A stretch of 21,153 nt of DNA, taken from positions 1-21,153 of IMG/VR virus record IMGVR_UViG_3300025887_000175. The stretch is one strand, 5' to 3'. The stretch comes from a virus. Both the position numbers and the translations under genes were made by a program. The notes beneath the pieces are model-generated. The model was not told the DNA's origin, searched no databases, and saw nothing but the letters and a program-made list of their open reading frames with translations. Within the stretch, counting starts at the first letter, position 1. Every line of letters begins with the position of its first letter. Of the stretch, positions 1 to 10,500 are shown in pieces.

Positions 1-2
1 AC

Positions 3-1442
3 CGCATCGCCGAAACATCTGGCCGTCAGATCAGCCCGGAGTTCCGCAAGCAACTGACGGAGGGATACAACACGCGCATCCAAGAGCGTGAAACAAAGAA
101 GGCCCAAGAACAGAGTGACCGTGCGTCTGGCTGGCGCTTGAAAGTGCGTGAGAGCATCGCTGCAAACCCGAAGATCACGAAGCTGATCGAAGAAGGTCGC
201 ATCGACGAGGCAAGACAGATCATGGACAGCATGCTTGGTGATGTCCCGGAGGATGTTCGGGACAATGCCTTTGATGAACTCTTCGACCAGTTCACTGAGA
301 CCACCATCGCCACAAGCCAAGTTGACCAAGACCGTGCGCGTGAAGAAGCCCGCATGCAGTTCAACCAAAGCACCCCGGAAATCCGCATCAACGTGGCCAA
401 CAAGTCGCGGGAAGCAGCAGGCACTCATTTTGGGGACGGCACTCGCTTCACCCCAAACACTGGCCCCGCAGGAGGCAACGCTGCAATGGCAGCCCAGCAG
501 CTTGCTGGTGAGTTCTTCATGGATCAAACCGCCCTTGATACCCTCCAGACGGTATTTGCAGACGCGCCCAAAGACGCCATGGTTGGTGAATTGCTTGTCG
601 CTGGTAAGGCCGCTCTCCAAGGCAGCATGTCAATCAAAGACCAGCAGGACATGACCGTTGAAACGCAGCGTCGTGCCTTGGGTATTGTCGATGACGACAT
701 GACGTTCCAACAGTGGAAGACGCACTGGAAAGAAGACGTCGAAGATCAGGTCAGCAAGCTGGACAGACACCTCCGAGACGCCATGTCAGAGACCGACCCT
801 GCACGGAAGGCGCTCAAGCTGCGAGAACTCAAGAAGTTCACTGAGGGACGTGCCGGGTTCTACAAGACCGCACTCAAGAAGGACGCTGAGAACGCAGGCC
901 AGATCATCACGGCAGGCACGGCACCATGGAACGGCGCGGAAGCGATGCAAGAAGGTGCCATCGCCCAAGAGAAGTTCTCCGGTAAGATGCAGGAGATCGA
1001 CGCAGCCCTTGCTGTGCTGGCAGAGCAGGGCGTTTCAGCCGAGCAAGGCGCAGCAGCGGCGGCAGCGAAGGACAGGTTTGGCCTCAAGCCAGCCCAAGAG
1101 GGTGAGCAGACCAACGCTGGCCTCATCATGGGCAATGTAGCAGGCGCTGTCACAGGGAGCATTGATTACGCCACAGCAAGGAGCAATCTCCAGAGGGAAG
1201 CGCCATCGTATCTCACCAGCACCAAGACAGAGGTTGATAACTTCAACAAAATCTACAGGGTTTTGACTGACCCTAAGGTCGCAGCGCTGATCAAGGAAAA
1301 CCCGGAAGCCCTCGCCGCCATGGCGGAAGACCCCTTCGCGTTCTATCAGTCGGACTTTATCCAGAAACTCATCAAGGATACTGCCGACGCACAGACGACC
1401 ACCACCAGCACTCGCAACGGTGGTGACCGTCCCGGACGCTAA
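3..1442 (+). CDS. C-terminal part of a helical virion-associated protein (5' end outside window)
   Basis: The reading frame is open from the first complete codon at position 3 to the TAA at 1440-1442, so the gene starts upstream of the window. About 479 residues are visible. They are mostly charged and predicted helical, with no signal peptide, no clear membrane segment and no catalytic motif that I recognise. There is an Ala-rich stretch (nt 1039-1071) and a short polar Thr/Ser/Arg tail. It lies directly upstream of the giant polyvalent protein and the lysis genes. In podovirus-like genomes that position usually holds internal core or DNA-ejection proteins, so an internal virion protein is my inference from context and the helical composition. 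No specific family was identified. Confidence 0.6.
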   Translation, partial: RIAETSGRQISPEFRKQLTEGYNTRIQERETKKAQEQSDRASGWRLKVRESIAANPKITKLIEEGRIDEARQIMDSMLGDVPEDVRDNAFDELFDQFTETTIATSQVDQDRAREEARMQFNQSTPEIRINVANKSREAAGTHFGDGTRFTPNTGPAGGNAAMAAQQLAGEFFMDQTALDTLQTVFADAPKDAMVGELLVAGKAALQGSMSIKDQQDMTVETQRRALGIVDDDMTFQQWKTHWKEDVEDQVSKLDRHLRDAMSETDPARKALKLRELKKFTEGRAGFYKTALKKDAENAGQIITAGTAPWNGAEAMQEGAIAQEKFSGKMQEIDAALAVLAEQGVSAEQGAAAAAAKDRFGLKPAQEGEQTNAGLIMGNVAGAVTGSIDYATARSNLQREAPSYLTSTKTEVDNFNKIYRVLTDPKVAALIKENPEALAAMAEDPFAFYQSDFIQKLIKDTADAQTTTTSTRNGGDRPGR

Positions 1443-1458
1443 GGGACGACCCAAGACG

Positions 1459-1510
1459 CGGTACTCCATATCTTCCGGGGGAACATACCCCCTCGGAAAC
1501 TGGAGTACCG
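1459..1510 (+). promoter_or_regulatory. Long RNA hairpin covering the ribosome-binding site of the giant gene
   Basis: The outer arms CGGTACTCCA (1459-1468) and TGGAGTACCG (1501-1510) are perfectly complementary over 10 bp. Inside them, TTCCGGGGG (1473-1481) pairs with CCCCTCGGAA (1489-1498) with one bulged T at 1493, leaving a loop of about 7 nt. The 3' outer arm contains TGGAG, the only Shine-Dalgarno-like sequence in front of the ATG at 1514. If the hairpin folds in mRNA, it would hide that site. There is no T-run after the stem, so a simple intrinsic terminator is less likely than an RNase III processing site or a translational control element. Confidence 0.7.
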
Positions 1511-1513
1511 TAC

Positions 1514-4500
1514 ATGGGCCGCTTTGATAATCCTGACTTTGAATTTTCAGGTGACACGAACACACAATCAGACAGCGGTTACGCATCTGTAGACCCCACG
1601 ACAATCACCCGCGACCCCAAGTTCTTGATGGACCTTCGCACCCATTACCGTGACCAAGGTGTCATGGTGGGTGCAGCCTCCGACGAAGACCTGCTCGACA
1701 TGTTCCACCGCGACCGGAACTGGGCAGACTTCAACTCTCTCGCACTGGCCAAAGACACCTATGACGCATACACGGCGACAGGCGAGACCCGCGCCCGTGC
1801 CAAACGTCTGCAAGGTGCATGGCAATCCATGCCGAACTTCTACGAAGAAGGTGGCCGTGGCTTCATTGAGATGGCGAAGGACGTCCTTCCGGCTGTCGCC
1901 CTCGATCCCGTCAACTTCGTCGGTGGCCTCGCCGCCAAACCTGCCGCCCTTGGCGCAGCCGCAACCCGCATTGCCGCAGGCGAAACCGCAGAGCAAGCCG
2001 CCCGTGCGGGCGTGAAGGCTGGTATCAAACGTGCCGCAGGCACAGAAGCCCTCGTCTCAGGTGGCGTCGAAGCAGGCTTTGACGCTGCAACACAGGCCCG
2101 CGACATCAGCCTTGGCCTCCAAGACGAGTATTCCCTCGGTCAAACAGGCGTGGCCGCTGGCGTTGGTGCTACCATCGGTGGCGTGGCAGGTGCGCTTGTT
2201 GGTATTCCCGGCGCTTTCGCTGGCTCACGTCAGGGCCAAGAAGCATATCAAGTCCTCAAGAACCTTGGCGTCACAGACGAGGCCATCGCCAACATCCCTG
2301 TCGGCCAAGTTGACAAGCTGATCAGCAACCCTGACGCACTGGGTGAGTTCGCCACGCAGCCAGAGAACCGCGAAGACCGACGCGGCCTCAACAAAACCGC
2401 AGCAGACATCCCATTTGGCACCGACCTCGAAGGCGAAGCTCCCGCCATTGCCGCCCCGGAGCCAGAAGATGACGGCCTTGAGGCCACAGCAACCCGCTTC
2501 AACACCCTGATCGAAGCGCAGCGCAACTACATCGCACGTCTGCGAGCAGATGGCGCGGACATCACGCAGATCGAGAACTCCGAAGCATACCTTGCCCGCA
2601 TCTCTGTCCTGCAATCCATGCCTGACCGCCTTGCGCGGGAAGCAGGAGACATCAAAGCCCTTGAGGCATCCAACGATCCGATCAAAAGGAAGCGCGGCGA
2701 GGCCCGCCGTCTGGCCTTTGAGCGCGACTTGTCAGATTTCCGCACCCTCATGGGTGACGAGACCACAGGCGAAGAAGAGAACGCCATCATTGGCCGTCTC
2801 CTAGACCGCAAGGAGGAGATCGAGGAAGAAGACGCCGTTGCCAAGAAGCCGAAGAAGGCCAAGGCAACGCCAAAAGCCAAGGGCGCAAAGGCAGCCGCCA
2901 AAGACCAAGCAGAAGAGCAGACCGCAGAGGGGGTGACAGAAACCGGCACCCCTGACGCAGAGGCGGCAGTGGAAGAAGAGCCAGTCCCCCAGACGCCGGA
3001 AGAGATCGCGGAAGAGAAAGCCGAGGAAGCAGACCGCTTTCCTCCCACCAAGAACGCTGGCAAGTTTTCGGCCCCGGCCCAGAAGTACATCGACGACAAC
3101 AAGATCAAGATCAAAGCCTCCGACATCGGCGACGGTGAAGGCTCCACTGGCTTCATCACCAAGGGCCAGCTTGAGAAGTTCTTGAAAGAGAAGCGCGTTG
3201 CCGAGAAGCCAGACGTTGCCGCTCCAACTCCAGTACCTGAGGCCCTGCGCCGTAGCGCCATCCAGAACGGCATCGACTACCGCAAGGTCATGGAGGAAGA
3301 CCCCACACAAAAGCCGCGCACCGCATTGAAGAACGCTCTCAAGAAGAAGCAGGAAGAAGGCGGCCCCATCGACGAATACGTGGCCAACCTGTCCATGCAC
3401 GTAGACGAGTTGATGCAGGAACTTGGTGACGGGGGCATCGACGACGCAGACGAAGCACTCCGGTTGCTCATTGCAGCCGCCAAGGATCGCGGTGAGTTCG
3501 ACCCCAAAGACGTGGAATACTTCTTCACAGACCTGCTCAATGACACCCGCAACCAAGGTCTGCTGGATGACATCATCGAGTTCGACACACCCCTGACCAA
3601 GGCCAAGGAGGCCAACGCCAAGGCCCGCGCAGATGCTATGGTGGCTGCAGACGACAGCGTGTCTCCTGAGTTCGCACTCAAGATGGCTCGCATCGAAGTG
3701 GCATCCGAAGGCAGGGCAGACGCGAAGTCTCCTCGTGGCTCATCCCAGAAGTGGGGAGAAGCGGGCAAGTTCACCACCGCTGGCCGTTCATCTACCGGAC
3801 AAATCCAAGCGTTCTTGCAGCGCGGCACCCCTATCGCCAAGGGGTCAGACTACACAATCTCTGGCGCTCCATACCCCACGAAAGCCACCCTCGACTTTGA
3901 TGAGGCCCTGATCCGGGCAACAGAAAAGCAAGGCCCGGACATCGTCCCTTTCAAAGCATCGGGTAACGAGAAAGTAATCACCAATGGCGGTGGCGAAAAC
4001 AAGGTGCCACGCGGCAGCATCGCCTTCGCAGACGCTGTAACGGGCAAGGCATACGAGAGCCGTGAGATGGCGCTTGCGATGCGGCCAGAAGGTGGAAACA
4101 AGAAGCCGATCAAGGCCGACGAGAAGGGCAAGGGCAAGCCAGCCGCGTCCGTTCAGAAAGCCAAGAGAGCACAGGCCGACAACTCACCCATCCCTGCCGC
4201 CTCCAAGGGCGAAGGTCTGCTCATCATTCGCAAGAAGAGCGACCCGAATGTTGTGCGCATGATGTCTCCCAAGCAGGTGACTGACGGCAAGACAATGCAA
4301 GACCTCATTGGCAGCAAGGGCAAGATTGAAGACTGGGAAGTCAAGTACGCCCCGGCCAACCAGCACACTCACAATGCGTTCAAGCTGCGCAATCTGTTTG
4401 ATCGCCTCGATGCCCCAGATGAAAACCTCACAGGCGACATCATCAAGAAGGCACGTGATACGTCTGCCGAAGCCGACGCCCCACCTCCCGCCATCTACAA

Positions 4501-7500
4501 CGCCGAAACCATGGCTGTCCGCTCAGAGCCTCTCACTGCCGAAGAGGTTGACGCGATCAACGCTGCGACAGCGGGCGCACTATCTCCCGTCAAGGAAGGT
4601 GACAGCCTGACCGTCAAGGATTTAATGATGGTCAGCCACATTACTCACCTCATCGACTGGAAGCGACTTGAGCAAATCGGTGGCGTTCCCGTCGTTGCAC
4701 GTGCGCTCGCAACGCTTTCGGACATTCTGTCCCGCACAATGCCAGACGGCATCATGTTTGAGCAGGGAACCCGCGCTCAAGCTGTTGATATGGTCGAGAC
4801 CATCTTCCAGAAATACGCGCCGGAAGAAGTAAAGCTGGCCAAGGATTTCATCTCCCGCCGTCTTGGCGGCAAGAAGGACGTCGCTCCAAACTTCCGAGAG
4901 AACACCAAGGTCAACAATCTAAACACGGATTATGCAGATGGCATACAGGCCATCAATCTCAATGGAACCGTAAGAAACAGACCCGCATCTTCTGTCCTGT
5001 ATCATGAGGTCGCGCACTGGGCGTACCTGAACATCCTGACAGACGCAGACCGCGCCCAATTCTGGCGGGCCATGGAGAAGTACGTCGGCAATCCGAAGGC
5101 TGTCCAAGACGCGCTGCCGGAATATGACGGCATGCCTGTACCGAAAGAGAAGCCCCTCAAAGGCGGCAACGCAAACCTCAACCCTCAAGAGTTGTTCGCG
5201 CAGCAGTTTGAGATGTGGGTCACCCGCAACGGCGATCCCGCGCTGCAAGACGAAGCGTACTGGAAAAAGATTGGTCGCTACGTCAAGGCGATCTTCGACC
5301 GCTACATGGGCAACGCCAAGATCGACGCAGACCTTGAGCCTCTGTTCTCCAAAATCCTGCCAGACGATCAGGAGGGCCTGTTCCGTGGCGGCGTGGACTA
5401 CGAACCCCAGACCGACGCAGGCAAGCAGTACGCCAAGCGCCTGACTGAGGTGCGCATGGTCCAAGACACCCTCGAAGAAGCAATCTCCAGCGGCTCACAC
5501 GATGGCATCATCAACGGCTACAAAGAGATGGTCTCCATGCTCTTCTCCCTCAAAGGGGACGCGAAGAAGACAGGCACTTTCATGCCAACACGTCGGCTTT
5601 CCATGCTCATGAAGGCCCGCATCGCTGACTTTGATGCCATCATGGGTACAGACTTTGCCAGCTACGATGGGTCAAAGGGCTTCCTGCCTCCGGGCTTCGA
5701 AGACTTCGGCGGCGGCACAACGTCCAGCAACATGCTGGAACGCGCAGAGATGCTGGCTGACTTTTATTACAACGGCTACAACGGCAAGTACAAACCGACA
5801 GATGCGGAAGGCAACGTCGCCATCCCAGCCCAGATCAAAGACTTGGACGCCACATCTCCAAGTGCGCTGCTCGACATCATGGGGGCCGCAATCACGGGCA
5901 AGTACAAGATGGCCGAAGGGACATCCAAGCTCCCGGCTGGTGCCAAGCCACGCAAAGTCTACAAGTCCAAGAAGGTATCCAAGGGCGCAACCACTGCGGC
6001 CAAGAAGGTCGAGCGCTCCAACCGTGCCGCAACGGCAGAGGCGGAAAAGGTCACCAAGGCCAAGAGCAAGCCAACCGCTACCGCCAAGCCTGAGACAGCC
6101 ACCACAGACTACAAAGGCATGGGTCTCATGGCGCTGCGCAAGTCCCTGATGGAGAACCGCGACACAGAAGCGGCACCCCATCTGGCCATGGCTCTGATCC
6201 AAAAAGAGCAGGCCATGAAGATGCCGAAGACGAAGGTCGAGGTGCCTGAGGCAATCAAGACTTCGCCCACCAACGTCGTCAGGGCGGCGTACCTCAAGGC
6301 TCTGTACGAAGGCAACGCCGACGTCCTCAAGCAGACGTCTTACGAACTGCGCCTGCGCTACGGCGAGGACGTCAAACTCAGCGACCCCGTGCAGTCCCAA
6401 ACTCTGGCCGCAATCAGCCAAGAGCGGATGGACAGCATCGGCATCCCGGACAACAACGGCATCCCCGCGTCTGCCCGCGCTACTGTGCGCGAGATGCTCT
6501 CCTACATGACGCACCGCGATCCGGTCATCGAGAACTCCATGCGGACAATGACGTACCGCATGGTCAACCTGATGGGCCGCACCGCCAAGGCAACCGTAGA
6601 GAACGCCAACCTGATGTCTGCGCAAGACGTCGCCCGCCTCTCTGGCCGCCCACAAAGCGTAGTAGGCAGCGCAGTCTTCGCCGACTTCCGCAGCCCAGAG
6701 TTCACTGGCCTTCGCTCAGACCTTCGCCGCATGGCCGTGGGTCTCACCAAGGGCAAGAGCGATCCCCTCGACCTGATGCACGAGATCGGTCACGTCGTCA
6801 TGCGCTCCGGTGCAATGCCTGACAAGGAGATGGAGGCCATCTATGCCGCCTACGATGCGGCAGATGACAAGATCAAGAAGAAGGTCATCGACGCCTACGG
6901 CTCACGCTATGCAGACTTTGATGCACGTGACCGCGAGAACCTTCTTGCGGGTGAGTGGTTCTCCGAAAGCCTTGCCAAGTACATGTCAGAGCGCGTTGGT
7001 CGGGGCGACATCTACGAACAGATCACCAATGGCAGCTTCGAAGACGTGGAACTCCGGGGTCGCTTTGACCGCGCCATCGACCGCCTTGTCGAATACGTGG
7101 CCTATGTGGTGAACGGGCTGATCGGGCGCGACGACATCCGCCAGACCTTCCGCCGCCTGTCCTTCTATGGCGACATGATGGCGACACGCCCCAAAGGGCC
7201 GCTGGCAAACAGCGCTCTCAAGGGACGCGCACTCTCACCCGAACTGGCCCCCTCATATGCCAGTGACGTCTTCCTCAACGCACCCCGTGCGCAGAAGGAT
7301 CGCGCCCGTCGCTACGTCTCCAACGGATACGGCGCTGACGAGAACGGCAACCCCGTGGCCTTCTACCATGGCACCCCCAACGGAGATGCCCTGTCACGCA
7401 ACAAGAACCCACGGGTCAAGATTTCCAGCAACGGCAACTTTGGTCCCGGCTTCTATGTCGCGGCAGACCCGCGCCCCGCCGATCAGGTTTACACGCAAGG

Positions 7501-10500
7501 TACACCTGAGGCGATGATCCGGGCAATGGAGACAGCCAACCCGGATGCTACCCCGGAGCAGGTCGAAGACTTTGTAGACCTCGCGCTCAACATCGGTGAC
7601 ACGCGCAAGCGCATCGCCACCATGCGTCGTGAGTACACCATGCTCTTGGACAGCGTCGGGCAGATGGATGAAATCTCCAGAGAAATCATGGATCAGGAGA
7701 TCGAGGCCCTGCTCTACAAGATGGACCGGATGATCGACACTGAGTATGAGATGCTGGAAGAGGTCAACAAGTTCGGCGTGGACTTCTCCCCTGCTGTCTT
7801 GCCTGTCTACGTCCGCCTCAAGAACCCTGTCGATTTCCGCAAGAACGCCCGCTACGAGCAAGGTGACCCTGCACTGGTCGGCATCTTGGAGCGCCTGATC
7901 ACCGAAGACGGTGTTGAAATCCCATCACCCCCAGAGGTCATGGACGGCAACGAAGCCTACAAGTGGCTGGTCTCCTCTCTGGCCCGCAGCCAAGACTTGA
8001 GCGCAGACCAAGCCCGCGCCCGCCTGAACACAAGCCTCCAGCAAGCTGGCCACGACGGTCTGCTCACCACGCACTCCAACGTGCTGGACCTTGAAGGCAC
8101 GGCAGTCGCAGAGAATGGCCGCACCTACGCAGGAGAGGTCACCTCTTACGACGCTCCCATCCTCTTCTCTGGCAACAACGTCAAAAGCGTAGACGCAGTC
8201 ATGTACGACGAGACGTCACCCCTGCTCTACAACCGGACCCCACGTCTGGTGCCAGCCAACATGAACGCCAGCATCGTCGAGGCCATCGCCGATGGCCGCA
8301 TCAGCAGCATGTCAGAGGTCAGCGCGGCATCCATTGGGGAAGAAGTGGAGCGTGGAGGCGATCCTTCCTTGAGTGGCGCACTCATGTCCATGGCCTCTGG
8401 CCGCAAGCCCACGGCAAAAGAAGTGAGCGCCATGGTGAACCGTGGACCGCGTGGCTGGATCATGTCGCAAGACGAGCAGTTTGCTCAGATGGGAATGAAC
8501 TGGGTCTCTGGCTGGTATCGCAACATCTTCCCGGACGTACAGCAACGTCTGGCCAAGAAGTACATGCCCTTGGAGAAGTCCCTCCGCGCCCTGCCAGACG
8601 CAGACGGCAAGGCCCGCGCATGGGTCCGGTCTGTCACGGTTGGTGTCGGGCAGAAGCAGCCTGACAGCTACACCCGCATCGTCCGCGCACTGCGCCACGG
8701 GGAAGGCTCCCGACAGGAGATGGCCCTCACCGCTCAAGAGCGCTCGGCCTACCAGCAAGTCCGCAACTCATTCAACAATGAGCGCGACGAACTGGTCAAG
8801 TCTGGCATCTTCATGGGCAAGCGGAAGAACTACTTCCCACAGGTCTACAACGTCACAGCCATCGAGAAAGACCCTGAAGGCTACAAGGCCGCAATGGCCA
8901 ACTACTACGTGATCGAGAAAACAAAGATCGGCGAGCCAGTGGACATGCAGAAGGCCATGGATTTTGGTGACTACATGCACTCCCGCATCGTTGGGGATGA
9001 CAGTGATGGCGTCTTCGTGCCGCTGGAAGGTGGCTCCCGCAACCCACAGGCCGACAGCATCGACTTCGCCCGTATGGTCGAACTGGAGAAACACCCCGAA
9101 GCCCTGCGTGAGATCGAGAAGTATCTGGAGAATGACCTTGAGGCCATCCTCGTGAAATACTTCGAAGGCTCATCCAGACGTCTTGCCCACATTGAGAAGA
9201 TGGGCGTCAACAGCCATGGCCTCTACGATTACCTGACGGTCATTGACCAAGGTGCAGAGGGCATTGCCCACCTCCTGTCCACGAACAAGACGTTCACGAA
9301 GGAGTGGTCCAGCCTCGACCTCAAGGCACAGCCGGATACGTTCAACCTCAAAGAAGTCACGGCCATGCCGTTCTCCAAGAACCCCGGCGCGGCTTTGAAG
9401 TTTGCCAACGAGATCATCGCCGAGACGCAGGCCAACGGCACAGCCGCTGCCCGCAAGAAGATGATGGACCTCGCACCTCGAACCTTCCGGGGTGAAATCC
9501 CACTGGCCTATACCCGCCGCGTGGACGCCATCGTTGGCGCTCTGGCAGACTACAAGGGCCAGAAGTCTGGGATGAAGAACGAGGACTTGCAGTGGGTTCA
9601 GGAAGCCATGAACGTGGCCATGCGGAAGCGCATGAAGGGAACCTCCGAAGTCTCGGAGAGAGCCTCTCAGAAAATCCGCGCCTTCAACTCCATCACCCTT
9701 CTCAGCTACACAATGCTCACCTCTCTGGGTGATGTCATGCTGCCGCTTATCCGGTCAGGCAACATGCAGGCGTTCATCAAGGCGCAGCGCAAGTACCACT
9801 CTGATCCGATCTACCGTGAGGCAATCGCCCGTACAGGGGTGGCCATTGAAAGCATAACGCATGAGCGCATGATCCATCTCTTCGGTGGGTCAGACGGCAA
9901 GCTGTCCACGTCTTTCTTCAACGCCACTGGCCTCACACCTTGGACAGACTTCAACCGTCGCATGGCGGGGGCCGTAGGTCTTGAGGCTTTGATCGCCGAG
10001 CAGCAGCGGGCGTTCAGCGCTCACAAAGCAGGGGTGCCGTACAACCAGCAGCCCGCGTCCTTCCGTAAAGCCTACCGCTTCATGAAGCGTTACGGCGTGG
10101 AAGAGTTTGCGCCCGGCGGATCACGTGCAGGCCAGACGTTGTCTGATCTCTCGCTCACCGAGACAGACGACACTGTGCGCAAAGCCGTCATCCACTTTGC
10201 CAATGACGCGGTCTTTGCGCCCAACCCCAACGACATCCCGCTCTGGGCGCAGACGCCATGGGGCGCGGTCATCACGCAACTCAAGACGTTCCCGCTGATG
10301 ATGCACCGCATGACGTCTCACATCGTCAAGGAAGCCAACAAGGGCAACCTCACACCGCTGATCTACCTTGCAACCTTCGGCCCTGCCTCTGGCGCAGTTG
10401 CCTTGGGTGTGAAGGACATTGTCCAGATGCGCGGTGGTGACGAGGGTGACGAGGCTGATTTCCGCAAGCGGAACCTGCTCAAGTCCATGGGCTACGACGA

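Noticed and set aside
5672-6655. Long minus-strand open frames inside the giant gene, such as this 327-codon one
   Set aside because: They are antisense to a continuous 3130-codon frame with recognisable motifs, have odd composition (many His, Cys, Arg) and no ribosome sites. They are by-products of GC-rich codon use.
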